Source: Streptomyces achromogenes (lineage in GTDB: Bacteria; Actinomycetota; Actinomycetes; Streptomycetales; Streptomycetaceae). Taken from it: 64,000 nt of DNA. Numbering within the stretch: the first letter of the stretch is position 1; each line of letters opens with the position of its first letter. Location of the stretch: the NCBI RefSeq assembly GCF_030816715.1, contig NZ_JAUSYH010000001.1:3720001-3784000 (forward strand), written 5' to 3'. Below, in pieces: positions 52,674 to 61,505 of the stretch. The notes under the pieces were generated by a model that ran no database searches, was not told the DNA's origin, and worked only from the letters and a program-made list of their open reading frames with translations. A program made the position numbers and the translations under genes.

Positions 52674-53438
52674 TCAGCTCCGTTCGAAGCAGTGCGAGCG
52701 GCCGACGACACGGAAACCGCGACGCTCGTACCAGTGGCGGGGCCAGTCCGCCGCGTCCGCCGTCAGGAACCGGGTCCCGCAGCCCTGGTCGGCGGCCATG
52801 CGCAGGGCGGTGCTCAGGACGGCGTCGCCGTGGCCGCGCCTGAGGTGGGCCTCCGCGGTGATCAGGTCCTCGATCTGGGCCGTGCCGGCCGCCGGGTCCA
52901 TATAGAGGTCGGCCCAGGAGGCGGCCTCGCCCTCCTCCGTGCGCGCGCAGAGGAACCGGACCACGTCGGCCCCGCGGCGACGCGCCTCGCGCCGGTCGAC
53001 GAGCTGGCGGACGACCTCGTCGTCGACGTCCGGAAGGAAGCCCCGCCAGCGCCGGGCGAGCGGGACGCGGAGCGCGTCGAGGTCCACCTCCCGCGCCGTC
53101 GCCCCGCCGGTCGGCACCGGGCCCGTGTGCAGCATGACCAGCAGGGTGGAGTGGGCGTACCCGGCCCGGGTCAGCGGCTCCGCGCACGCGCCGGCGACGT
53201 CGTCGTCGAGGACGGAGACCATGCGGAACGGCAGATGCCCCAAAGCCCGCTCCGCGAGGGCGGGCAGCGCCTCGGGGTCGACGGCCGCGTCGATGACGAC
53301 CTGGTTGTCCGCGTGGGAGTGCGCGAAGGAGTCGTCGTACACGGCGAACCCGCCCGGGAGGTCGACGACGCGCGCGGCCTGACGGCGGGCGAAGGCCGAC
53401 AGGAAGGCCTTGATCTGCTGCAGTTCCGGGGTGGGCAT
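52674..53438 (-). CDS. GNAT-family N-acetyltransferase (two-domain form)
   Basis: 254 aa. The N-terminal part (FAVYDDSFAHSHADNQVVIDAAVDP) resembles a degenerate first GNAT-like half. The C-terminal GNAT core carries ASWADLYMDPAAGTAQIEDLITAEAHLRRGHGDAVLSTALRMAADQGCGTRFLTADAADWPRHWYERRGFRVVGR, with the acetyl-CoA loop reading LRRGHGDAVL. The substrate is unknown. It starts 41 bp after the convergently ordered small gene and may belong to the same minus strand run. Confidence 0.88.
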   Translation of the reverse strand: MPTPELQQIKAFLSAFARRQAARVVDLPGGFAVYDDSFAHSHADNQVVIDAAVDPEALPALAERALGHLPFRMVSVLDDDVAGACAEPLTRAGYAHSTLLVMLHTGPVPTGGATAREVDLDALRVPLARRWRGFLPDVDDEVVRQLVDRREARRRGADVVRFLCARTEEGEAASWADLYMDPAAGTAQIEDLITAEAHLRRGHGDAVLSTALRMAADQGCGTRFLTADAADWPRHWYERRGFRVVGRSHCFERS

Positions 53439-53478
53439 GGAGCGAGCCTAGACAGCCGCGGACCTGGCCCGCCCCGAA

Positions 53479-53760
53479 TTACCCCCTGCCCGGGCCCCGC
53501 CCGGGCGACGGGGAACCGGGCGTCGGGGACCGGGGCGTCGGCACGAACAGGCACAGCCGGTACGTGGTGGGACGGTCCGACCGGCCGCACAGCGTGTCGA
53601 CACGCACCGCCGCCGCGTCGACGCACGGCTGCTCCGTACGCAGGCGCAGCAGCCTCGCGCGCAGCTCGGACCGGTCCCGCGTCTCGAGCAGCACGTCCCA
53701 GCGGCCGTCAGTGCGCGGCGCCGCGCTCCGTTTCCGCTTCCGTTTCCGCTGACCCGGCAT
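53479..53760 (-). CDS. Conserved small cytoplasmic protein of unknown function
   Basis: 93 aa from the ATG at 53760 (MPGQRKRKRKRSAAP). The basic N-terminus is followed by RWDVLLETRDRSELRARLLRLRTEQPCVDAAAVRVDTLCGRSDRPTTYRLCLFVP, a predicted alpha/beta core, and a Pro/Gly/Arg tail. Its 5' end overlaps the membrane protein gene by 53 bp in another frame. I recall similar small proteins in Streptomyces but no known role. Two Cys and strong conservation-like composition support a real gene. Confidence 0.7.
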   Translation of the reverse strand: MPGQRKRKRKRSAAPRTDGRWDVLLETRDRSELRARLLRLRTEQPCVDAAAVRVDTLCGRSDRPTTYRLCLFVPTPRSPTPGSPSPGRGPGRG

Positions 53761-54235
53761 CGTCCGTCGCCCCGCTCGTCGTCGCATCGCTGCCGTATCC
53801 GGCGATCTCACCGCTTCGTGCCGCCGCGACCAGGGCGATCGTCAGGATGACCGCCCAGTCGACGAAGTGCGTCGACAGCGGGTAACTCGCCAGGGTGTAG
53901 CCGTCTCCGGTCAAAAAGACGATGTGCAGCGCGGCGACCGGCAGCCCCGCGGTGAGCGCCGCCAGCAGGCCGCGCAGCGGGGCCCGCACCAGCAGGCCGC
54001 GCGGGGCGATCGCCAGGGCGAGACCGGTGGCCGTGCCCAGGGCGACGCCCACCGCCATGCTCCCCAGCGCCGCGTACACGCCCGCCGTCGTCAGCGCCCA
54101 CGCAGTCCCGTAAAGGCCGCCGGTCAGGAAGACGAACGCCGCCACCAGGCACAGAACGCCGACCGCCCCCGCGGGCCACGCCCCGATGAGCACCCCGAGG
54201 CGCGCGCCCCGACCGATGACCGTACGTGCTCGCAC
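53708..54235 (-). CDS. Four-helix membrane protein of unknown function
   Basis: 175 aa, GTG start with GGAGTAGGG upstream, five bases after the LuxR regulator stop, so they form one operon. It has four membrane helices: VLIGAWPAGAVGVLCLVAAFVFL, TTAGVYAALGSMAVGVALGTATGLALAI, GLLAALTAGLPVAALHIVFLTG and DWAVILTIALVAAA. An acidic cytoplasmic tail (DDAGSAETEAETERGAAH) follows. No family name is evident. Confidence 0.82.
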   Translation of the reverse strand: MRARTVIGRGARLGVLIGAWPAGAVGVLCLVAAFVFLTGGLYGTAWALTTAGVYAALGSMAVGVALGTATGLALAIAPRGLLVRAPLRGLLAALTAGLPVAALHIVFLTGDGYTLASYPLSTHFVDWAVILTIALVAAARSGEIAGYGSDATTSGATDDAGSAETEAETERGAAH

Positions 54236-54240
54236 GCGCC

Positions 54241-54945
54241 CTACTCCGCTTCCGTCGCCCGGTCGCGGGACGTGTGCGGCAGCGGGCCCGCGCGGTCCAG
54301 CAGGCCGGTGCGCGCCGCGAGCGCGGCCGCCTCCAGGCGGGAGCCCACGCCGAGCTTCATCAGGACCCGCTGGACGTGGGTGCGGGCCGTGGAGGGGGCG
54401 ATGCCCATGCCTGCGGCGATCAGCCGGGTGTCCTCGCCGTCGGCGACGCGGACCAGGACCTCCACCTCCCGCGGGGTGAGCATCTGCAGCAGCCGCTGGC
54501 CCTCGTCGTCGGGCTGGGCGGCCGGGTTCAGCAGTTCGCCGAACGCGCCCTGCAGCAGCTGCGGCGCCACCGCCGCCTCACCCGCCCGCGCCTTCATGAT
54601 GGCCCGCTCCACGCCCTCTATGCGCTCGTCGTGGCGTACGTAGCCGGAGGCGCCCGCCGCGAAGGCGGCGGCGATGCCGCGCGGGCTCGGCACCGGTCCG
54701 AGGACCAGGACCGCCACCTGCGGGCGCTCCCGCTTGATGCGGACCACGGGGTCGAAGACGCCCGGTTCGGCCGGAGCCGCCGTGCCCAGCAGACACACCT
54801 CGGGGGCGCGGGTGATCACCAGCTCCGCCGCCCCCGCCGCCGGCGCTGCCGCGGCGAGCACCCGGTGCCCCCGCAGTTTCAGCGCCGAGGCCAGCGCCTC
54901 GGCGAGCAGGCGGTGGTCGTCGACCACCATCAGCCGCACTCCCAT
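54241..54945 (-). CDS. LuxR-family regulator with an atypical receiver domain
   Basis: 234 aa from the ATG at 54945 (GGGGGG upstream). The receiver keeps the acidic pocket VVDDHRLLAEALASAL, but the position of the phospho-acceptor Asp reads EVCLLGTAAPAEPG, so the Asp is replaced by Gly. The HTH is LTPREVEVLVRVADGEDTRLIAAGMGIAPSTARTHVQRVLMKLGVGS. Phosphorylation-independent control is therefore likely. It leads a minus strand operon with the four-helix membrane protein and the 93-aa protein. Confidence 0.9.
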   Translation of the reverse strand: MGVRLMVVDDHRLLAEALASALKLRGHRVLAAAAPAAGAAELVITRAPEVCLLGTAAPAEPGVFDPVVRIKRERPQVAVLVLGPVPSPRGIAAAFAAGASGYVRHDERIEGVERAIMKARAGEAAVAPQLLQGAFGELLNPAAQPDDEGQRLLQMLTPREVEVLVRVADGEDTRLIAAGMGIAPSTARTHVQRVLMKLGVGSRLEAAALAARTGLLDRAGPLPHTSRDRATEAE

Positions 54946-55168
54946 CGAGCAACCCCCCAGTCCCCCCGTGGATGCCCACACGGATCCACGCGGACCCACA
55001 CGCACCCACGCGAACCCACGCGGACGAACAAAGGGCGCCCCCCGGCACCCCTGTCCTCATGCCCCCGGAAGCTACACGCTTGTTCGACATTGCGCTCCCC
55101 CTACCGGCGAGAACTGCCCGGATCGCCGAAATTCCTCTCACGAGGGCGACGTTGGCGATAAATGAGAA

Positions 55169-55208
55169 GGCCCCGCCCCCGAGCGGAAATCAACTCGGGG
55201 GCGGGGCC
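55169..55208 (-). terminator. Terminator of the first beta-propeller gene
   Basis: A perfect 15-bp stem (55169-55183 with 55194-55208), ten-base loop, followed on the minus strand by a T-rich stretch. It starts 21 bp after the stop codon at 55230. Confidence 0.9.
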
Positions 55209-55229
55209 GTGACCCGACGATCAGTACGA

Positions 55230-57332
55230 TCAGCTGCCCGCGGCGCCGAACCCGACCGCGAGGTACTCCGGGTCGCCGCCCGAGGAGGCGCTGTCGTCGA
55301 CGTACACCTCCGACATGTACAGGCGCCCCTGCGCGAAGAGGACCTCGGAGTACTCCGGGGACAGGCTGGTCTCCAGGTCGTGCACCGCGTCCGTGGCCGC
55401 GTTCTCCAGCAGCACGGTCTCCTTGAAGGAGCCGCCGTCGATGCTGACGACCTGTCCGCCCTTGTCGTACGGCGGCCTCTTGTAGGCGATCAGGTTGCCG
55501 CCGTCCATGCGCAGCGGGTAGATCGTGTAGCCGTCGCCGGCGTCCGCGCGCTGGCCGGTCTGCTTGCCGGTGGCCAGGTCGAAGGCGACGATCTCGTTCG
55601 CCCTGCCGTAGGTTCCGCTGCCGTCGTGCTCCTCGGTGGGCACGTAGATGCGGTCGTTGCCGACGGCCAGGCCCGTGCAGGCCTCGATCCTGGTGATGCC
55701 CTCGCAGTCGGCCGCGTACTCGGCCCCCGGCACCGAGATGCGGGTGCGCAGCTTGCCGGTTTTGCTGTCGATGGAGAAGAAGTCCGAGATGCCGCTGCCG
55801 TCACCGGCGCTGTCGCCGACGTCGGCGGCCACCACCAGGGGCTCGGTGGAGACGACGGACGCGTAGTCGATGCCCGTGGCCAGCTTGTACTCGGAGAGCA
55901 CCTTGCCGGAGACCGGGTCGATGGTCTGGATGTGCAGCTCGGGGTTGTCGTACGCGCCGCACTTGCGCACCGCCACCAGCTTGGGGCCGCCGCCGTAACC
56001 GGCGTCGTAGCAGGTGTCGGCCGGCTTCGGCGACCACAGCACCTTCCCGGAGTCGATGTCGAAGGCCGCGCCGCCCTCCGTGCTGCCCACGGCGACCGTG
56101 TTCCCGCTGACCGTGACGTTGTCGAAGTCGATCGCGTAGTCCCCGGAGGTGACCGTCTTCTTCCACAACTGCTTGCCGGCGGTGAGGTCGATCGCCGCGA
56201 TCTGGTCGCAGCGGGCCGTCTCAGCGGTGCTCGCCTGGAAGACGACCGCCGTGCGGTGGTCGTCGGTGGCGAACCTGCTGGCCTCGCACACCGGGCCCGG
56301 CAGCGCGATCGACCACAGCTTGGTGCCCTTGGCCGGGTCGTAGCCGGTGATCCCGTTGACGCCGGTCTTCACGTACGCCTTGTCGGTCAGCCAGGAACCC
56401 CGGACGCCGACGCTGTCGTCTTTCTTGACCACCGGCATCGCCAGCTTGAAGAGCACGTCGGCGGAGGGGTCGGCGGGCGCCTTCTCGCTGCCGCCGGAGG
56501 TCGTGCCGCCGGTGCCTTGGCCCGTGTCCCCCTTGTCGCCCCCGCCGCCGTTCGCGCCGCCGGAGCTCGCCTCCTCCTTCTTGCCGCCGCTGTCGGAGTT
56601 CGCGTACCAGACGCCGCCGCCGACGATCAGCGCGATCGCGACGACCGCCGCGACGATGATCGCCACCTGCGCGTTGATCTTCCGGCCGGAACCCGGCGGG
56701 CCGCCGCTCCCGACGACCTGCGGCTGCATGGGCACGGTCTGCTGCCCCGGGTATCCGTAACCGGGCTGACCCGGGTAGCCGTACCCCGGCTGCTGGCCGT
56801 AGGGGTTCGTCTGCGGCTGGCCGTAGGGGTTGGGCTGCGGCTGGCCGTAGGGGTTCGGCTGCGGCTGGCCGTACGCGGACGGGCCCGGCGCGGGAGCGGC
56901 CGGCTGGGCCGGGTAGCCGTAGCCGGGGGCGGTCGGCGGCGCGGCGGGCCCGCCCGGTGCGGGCGCCTGCGGGTAGCCGTAGCCCGGCTGGGGCTGCGGC
57001 GTCCCGGACGGAGCCGGCGGCGCGGGCGCCGGGGAAGCCTGCGGCGCCTGTCCCGGAGCCGGGGGCTGGGCCTGAACCGGAGCCGGGGGCTGGGGCGGAG
57101 ACTGCGGCTCCGGGGTCTTCGACAGGCTCGGCGCGGGCGGCTGCGGCGGAGCGTCCTGAGGGACGGAGTCCTGGGGCACGGAGTCCCGGGGCACGGCGTC
57201 CTGGGGGACGGAGTCCTGCGGAGCGGAGTCCGGGGGCGTCGCGTCCTGCGGTGGCTGGGGCGGGCCGAAGCCGCCCTGCTGCGGGGGCTGGTTCGGCGGC
57301 TGGTTCGGCGGCGGGGGCGGCGGCTGGGTCAT
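55230..57332 (-). CDS. Membrane-anchored PQQ-like beta-propeller protein with Pro-rich N-terminus
   Basis: 700 aa. Residues 1-215 are Pro/Gln/Gly-rich and cytoplasmic, with tandem VPQDS-type pentapeptides (near 57130-57240) and NPYGQPQ/GYGYPGQ repeats. One membrane helix follows (AQVAIIVAAVVAIALIVGGGVWYA). A Gly/Ser/Lys linker leads to an extracytoplasmic eight-bladed-type beta-propeller with repeated PVSGKVL, DLTAGKQLWKK, DIDSGKVLWS and DLATGKQTG blades (PQQ-binding-like fold, no sign of actual PQQ ligands). Several Cys pairs are present. The family role is unclear, perhaps a cell-surface sensor or assembly scaffold. It is a paralogue of the next gene. Confidence 0.88.
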   Translation of the reverse strand: MTQPPPPPPNQPPNQPPQQGGFGPPQPPQDATPPDSAPQDSVPQDAVPRDSVPQDSVPQDAPPQPPAPSLSKTPEPQSPPQPPAPVQAQPPAPGQAPQASPAPAPPAPSGTPQPQPGYGYPQAPAPGGPAAPPTAPGYGYPAQPAAPAPGPSAYGQPQPNPYGQPQPNPYGQPQTNPYGQQPGYGYPGQPGYGYPGQQTVPMQPQVVGSGGPPGSGRKINAQVAIIVAAVVAIALIVGGGVWYANSDSGGKKEEASSGGANGGGGDKGDTGQGTGGTTSGGSEKAPADPSADVLFKLAMPVVKKDDSVGVRGSWLTDKAYVKTGVNGITGYDPAKGTKLWSIALPGPVCEASRFATDDHRTAVVFQASTAETARCDQIAAIDLTAGKQLWKKTVTSGDYAIDFDNVTVSGNTVAVGSTEGGAAFDIDSGKVLWSPKPADTCYDAGYGGGPKLVAVRKCGAYDNPELHIQTIDPVSGKVLSEYKLATGIDYASVVSTEPLVVAADVGDSAGDGSGISDFFSIDSKTGKLRTRISVPGAEYAADCEGITRIEACTGLAVGNDRIYVPTEEHDGSGTYGRANEIVAFDLATGKQTGQRADAGDGYTIYPLRMDGGNLIAYKRPPYDKGGQVVSIDGGSFKETVLLENAATDAVHDLETSLSPEYSEVLFAQGRLYMSEVYVDDSASSGGDPEYLAVGFGAAGS

Positions 57333-57492
57333 GGTGTGGGTACCTCAGGAGAAAGCTCGGGAAGCCCGGAAAGGCGGAGGAGACGGGGAAGCCCGCGGAA
57401 GGCGGGCCCGGACGGCCCGCGGTGGCGGGCCCGGACGACGGCGGAAGCCGGAGCCGGAGGGACGGCGCGGGCCGGGAGGACGGCGGCTCGCC

Positions 57493-59274
57493 TCACTTGC
57501 CGTAGGCGAGCATCAGCTTCTCCTTCGTGTCGTCGTTGCCCGTCAGCCGGGTGGTGGAGAGGTAGAAGCGCCCGCCGACCCAGTCGACGGCACGGGAGTA
57601 GAAACCGTCCTCGATCTTGACCGTGCTCTCGGGCAGTTGGAGCAGCTTCGTGGGCGTGTGCGCGGACCCCGCCGTGGGGATCGCCACGACCTGACCGGGC
57701 GCGTCGTACGACGGCTGGACGTACGCCACGAGGTTCCCGCCCTCGACCCGCACCGGCTGCATGGCTTCGTCGGTCGGGGACTTCACCCGCCACTTCTCCT
57801 TGCCGGTGGCCAGGTCGATCGCCACGATCTCGTTGGCACCGCTCTTCGCGTCGGTCGGCAGGTAGAGCGTGTTGGCGTCGGACGCCGTGCCCTGGCAGCC
57901 GGTGAGGTTGCGCTGCAGGAAACCGGAGTCGCAGTCGGGGGCGAAGTCCTCGTCGAAGCCGACCTGCGAGCGGTAGGAGCCGTTCGCCTTGAACGTCGAG
58001 ATGTTCCAGGAGTTCTTGTCCTTGTTGGTGCTGTAGACGACCAGCGGGTCGACGGAGTACGTCTTGCCGACGCTCCACCCCTTGTCGAACTTCTGGGTCC
58101 ACTTGACCTTGCCGGTGGCCGGGTCCAGCTCCTGGAGCTCGTCGTGCTCGGTGGCCTTGGTCGCGTCGCAGGACGCCACCGAGATGAGCCGGGTGCCGCC
58201 CGCGAACGCCGTCGGGAAGCACGCGTCGCCGTACTTCTGCTTGTCGTACAGCTTCTTGCCCGTGCGGACGTCGTACGCCGTGCCGGACTGCGAGCGGCCC
58301 ACCATCAGCGTGTTGCCGGCCAGCGACAGTTCGACGCTGATCGCGCTGTCGAACAGCGCGCCGTCCGCGACCACGCCCGTCCAGCCCTTGGCGCCGGTGC
58401 CGAGGTCGACCTGCTGGAGCTGGTTGCACTTGGCGCGGTCGCTGGTGCCGCTCATGTACGCGACCACGATCTTGTCGTCGGCCGTCCGCTGCGGGGTGAC
58501 CGCGCAGATCTTCTGCGGGAACGTGAGGGCGGGCCAGGTCGGCCTGCCGTCCGCCACGTTGTACGCGACGACCTGCTTGTACGCAGCTTTCACGGCCGCC
58601 TTCGACGTGATCCACATGCCGGGGGCGTCGGCGCCGGAAGCGGGCGCGTCGGGCGCCTCCTTGTACCAGAGCACCTTCGCTTCGCCCGACTTGCGCCCGG
58701 CGTTGAAGTCCTGGTCGTCCCCGCCGCCGTCGCCGTCGCCGTCACCGGGGTTGACCGGCGCCGCGCTCGTCGCCTTGTCGTCGCCGCTCGGTCCGGCGAC
58801 GGGCTTCTTCGGGTCCTTGTCGTCGCCGCTCGTGACCGCGAACACCGCGCCGCCGATCACCAGCAGCGCCACGACCGCGGCCCCGACGACCAGCGCCGGC
58901 CGCCCCTTGAAGGGGTTGCGTCCGCCCGTCGGGGCGCCGGGCGCGCCGGGGAACTGGGGCTGCTGCGGGTAGCCGTAGCCGGGCTGCGGGGCGTAGGGAC
59001 CGGCGGGCTGCCCGTACGGTCCCTGCTGCCCGTAGGGGCCGGGCTGGCCGGGCTGCGCGTACGGGCCGGGCTGCTGGGGCTGTTGCCCGTAGGGGCCCGG
59101 CTGCTGCGGGTAGCCGTAGCCGGGCTGCGGCGGCTGGGCGGGCGGGCCCTGGGGCGGCTGCGGCGGCATCTGCGGAGCACCGAAGCCGCCCTGCGGCGGC
59201 TGCTGGTGCTGCGGCTGGTCCTGCGGTGCTCCGAAACCGCCGGGCTGCGGCGGCTGACTGGGCGGCTGGGCCAT
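57493..59274 (-). CDS. Paralogous membrane-anchored PQQ-like beta-propeller protein
   Basis: 593 aa from the ATG at 59274 (AGGGGGA eight bases upstream). It has the same plan as its neighbour: a Pro/Gln/Gly/Tyr-rich N-terminus with GYGYPQQ and PYGQQ repeats (residues 1-120), a membrane helix (RPALVVGAAVVALLVIGGAVFAVTSG), a Lys/Gly/Asp linker and an extracytoplasmic propeller (DLGTGAKGWTG, DVRTGKKLYDK, DPATGKVKWTQKF, DLATGKEKWRV). Cys residues occur in matched positions (KICAV, DACFP, VASCD, PDCDSG). Gene duplication followed by divergence of the N-terminus is likely. There is a 160-bp gap between the pair. Confidence 0.88.
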   Translation of the reverse strand: MAQPPSQPPQPGGFGAPQDQPQHQQPPQGGFGAPQMPPQPPQGPPAQPPQPGYGYPQQPGPYGQQPQQPGPYAQPGQPGPYGQQGPYGQPAGPYAPQPGYGYPQQPQFPGAPGAPTGGRNPFKGRPALVVGAAVVALLVIGGAVFAVTSGDDKDPKKPVAGPSGDDKATSAAPVNPGDGDGDGGGDDQDFNAGRKSGEAKVLWYKEAPDAPASGADAPGMWITSKAAVKAAYKQVVAYNVADGRPTWPALTFPQKICAVTPQRTADDKIVVAYMSGTSDRAKCNQLQQVDLGTGAKGWTGVVADGALFDSAISVELSLAGNTLMVGRSQSGTAYDVRTGKKLYDKQKYGDACFPTAFAGGTRLISVASCDATKATEHDELQELDPATGKVKWTQKFDKGWSVGKTYSVDPLVVYSTNKDKNSWNISTFKANGSYRSQVGFDEDFAPDCDSGFLQRNLTGCQGTASDANTLYLPTDAKSGANEIVAIDLATGKEKWRVKSPTDEAMQPVRVEGGNLVAYVQPSYDAPGQVVAIPTAGSAHTPTKLLQLPESTVKIEDGFYSRAVDWVGGRFYLSTTRLTGNDDTKEKLMLAYGK

Positions 59275-59332
59275 CGGCGTGTTCCCCCTGGTCACTGATT
59301 TTTAGCCACGCCTCCGGGCCAGTGACCACCCG

Positions 59333-59363
59333 GAGCCGTCCTCAGAAGGTTCTCGGACGGCTC
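59333..59363. terminator. Possible terminator near the ABC-F / propeller gap
   Basis: GAGCCGTCC (59333-59341) pairs with GGACGGCTC (59355-59363) over 9 bp, with TTTCT directly after it on the plus strand. It lies about 100 bp beyond the ABC-F stop; it may end that transcript or be a leader of the propeller gene. Confidence 0.4.
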
Positions 59364-59463
59364 TTTCTATCACCCGGCGCCGACGGCTCCCGGGGCCGCT
59401 CCACCCCTGTTCCCAAGGGAGGACCGCCCCGTGATGCCGTCGTTATGCGTCTTCACGCACCCT

Positions 59464-61272
59464 TCACGCGTCCTCGGCGAGATCCAGCCATCGCAGCTCC
59501 AGTTCCTCCCGCTCACCGGCCAACGCGCGCAGCTCGGCGTCGAGTTCGGCCACCTTCGCGAAGTCGGTGGCGTGGGCGGCGATCCGGTCGTGCAGCTTGG
59601 TCTCCTTCTCGGAGACCTTGTCCAACTGCCGCTCGATCTTCTGCAGTTCCTTCTTTGCGGCGCGCTGGTCGGCGGCGCTCTTCTCGGGCGCGGCCTTCTG
59701 CGTGAGCGCCGGGGCGGCGGAGGCGGCCGCGGCCTCCTCCATGCGCTGCCGGCGCTCGATGTACTCGTCGATGCCGCGCGGGAGCATCCGCAGCGCGGCG
59801 TCGCCGAGGAGGGCGAAGACGCGGTCCGTGGTGCGCTCGACGAAGAAGCGGTCGTGGGAGATGACGATCATCGAGCCGGGCCAGCCGTCGAGCAGGTCCT
59901 CGAGCTGGGTGAGGGTCTCGATGTCCAGGTCGTTGGTGGGCTCGTCGAGGAAGAGGACGTTGGGCTCGTCCATCAGCAGCCGCAGGATCTGCAGCCGTCG
60001 GCGCTCGCCGCCGGACAGGTCGCCGACCGGCGTCCACTGCTTGTCCTTGTTGAAACCGAACGTCTCGCAGAGCTGCCCGGCGGTCATCTCCCGCCCCTTG
60101 CCGAGGTCGACGCGTTCGCGTACCTGCTGCACGGCTTCCAGCACCCGCAGGTTCGGGTCGAGTTCGGCGACCTCCTGGGAGAGGTAGGCGAGCTTGACGG
60201 TCTTGCCGACGACGACCTTGCCGGCCGCCGGCTGGGTCTCGCCCTCGGTGCGCGCGGCCTCGGCCAGGGCCCGCAGCAGGGAGGTCTTGCCGGCGCCGTT
60301 GACGCCGACCAGGCCGATGCGGTCACCGGGGCCGAGGTGCCAGGTGATGTGCTTCAGCAGCACCTTGGGGCCGGCCTGGACGGTGACGTCCTCGAGGTCG
60401 AAGACCGTCCGGCCGAGCCGCGAGGAGGCGAACTTCATCAGCTCGCTGCTGTCGCGCGGCGGCGGCACGTCCGCGATGAGCTCGTTGGCGGCCTCGACGC
60501 GGAAGCGCGGCTTGGACGTGCGCGCGGGCGCGCCGCGGCGCAGCCAGGCCAGCTCCTTGCGGACCAGGTTCTGCCGCTTGGTCTCCTCCGTCGCGGCGAT
60601 GCGCTCCCGCTCCGCGCGCGCGAAGACGTAGTCGGAGTACCCGCCCTCGTACTCGTGGACGGCGCCGCGCTGCACGTCCCACATGCGGGTGCAGACCTGG
60701 TCGAGGAACCAGCGGTCGTGGGTGACGCAGACGAGCGCGGAACGGCGCTCGCGCAGATGCCGGGCGAGCCAGGAGATGCCCTCGACGTCGAGGTGGTTGG
60801 TCGGCTCGTCCAGGACGATGAGGTCCTGCTCCTCGATCAGCAGCTTGGCGAGCGCGATACGGCGGCGCTCACCGCCGGAGAGCGGGCCGATGACGGTGTC
60901 CAGGCCCTGTGGGAAGCCGGGCAGGTCGAGCCCGCCGAAGAGCCCGGTGAGCACGTCCCGGACCTTGGCGTTCCCGGCCCACTCGTGGTCGGCCATGTCC
61001 CGGATGACCTCGTGGCGGACGGTCGCGGCCGAGTCGAGCGAGTCGTGCTGGGTGAGCACGCCGAGGCGCACCCCGCCGGAGTGCGTGACCCGGCCGGAGT
61101 CCGCCTCCTCCAGCTTGGCGAGCATGCGGATCAGCGTGGTCTTCCCGTCGCCGTTGCGGCCGACGACACCGATCCGGTCCCCTTCGGACACGCCGAGCGA
61201 GATGCCGTCCAGCAGCGCACGGGTCCCGTACACCTTGCTGACGTTCTCGACATTGACCAGATTGACGGCCAT
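59464..61272 (-). CDS. ABC-F family translation factor
   Basis: 602 aa from the ATG at 61272 with AGGAG seven bases upstream. It has two nucleotide-binding domains and no membrane segments: Walker A GRNGDGKTT and GVNGAGKTS; signatures LSGGERRRIALAKLL and LSGGERRRLQILRLL; Walker B LIVLDEPTNHLD and VLFLDEPTNDLD. The linker (RAERERIAATEETKRQNLVRKELAWLRRGAPARTSKPRFRVEAANELI) is the Uup/EttA-like P-site tRNA interaction motif. The C-terminal coiled coil (KKELQKIERQLDKVSEKETKLHDRIAAHA) matches Uup. It probably acts on the ribosome; an antibiotic-protection role cannot be excluded. Confidence 0.94.
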   Translation of the reverse strand: MAVNLVNVENVSKVYGTRALLDGISLGVSEGDRIGVVGRNGDGKTTLIRMLAKLEEADSGRVTHSGGVRLGVLTQHDSLDSAATVRHEVIRDMADHEWAGNAKVRDVLTGLFGGLDLPGFPQGLDTVIGPLSGGERRRIALAKLLIEEQDLIVLDEPTNHLDVEGISWLARHLRERRSALVCVTHDRWFLDQVCTRMWDVQRGAVHEYEGGYSDYVFARAERERIAATEETKRQNLVRKELAWLRRGAPARTSKPRFRVEAANELIADVPPPRDSSELMKFASSRLGRTVFDLEDVTVQAGPKVLLKHITWHLGPGDRIGLVGVNGAGKTSLLRALAEAARTEGETQPAAGKVVVGKTVKLAYLSQEVAELDPNLRVLEAVQQVRERVDLGKGREMTAGQLCETFGFNKDKQWTPVGDLSGGERRRLQILRLLMDEPNVLFLDEPTNDLDIETLTQLEDLLDGWPGSMIVISHDRFFVERTTDRVFALLGDAALRMLPRGIDEYIERRQRMEEAAAASAAPALTQKAAPEKSAADQRAAKKELQKIERQLDKVSEKETKLHDRIAAHATDFAKVAELDAELRALAGEREELELRWLDLAEDA

Positions 61273-61505
61273 TTCACTCCTGCGCATCGGGGTCGGACAG
61301 CCTTTAAGCCTACGGCCTGACGGGTGAGGCACCGGGCGCGAGGGTCTCGTCACTCTTTGTGATGACCTGGTTCGGGACCGGGCCGCTACCGTGGAGGTGG
61401 GGCAGCAGGATCCCGTCCATGGGAGGAACATCGACCGCCGAGTCCGTCAAGCGCCGCGTCCAATCGACCTGACCGCCGTCGACGTACTCTGACCGCAGCC
61501 ACCCC

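Noticed and set aside
54972..57620. Long plus strand frame opposite the first beta-propeller gene
   Set aside because: Arg/Gly/Val-rich antisense shadow without start signals; the minus strand protein has a clear domain plan.
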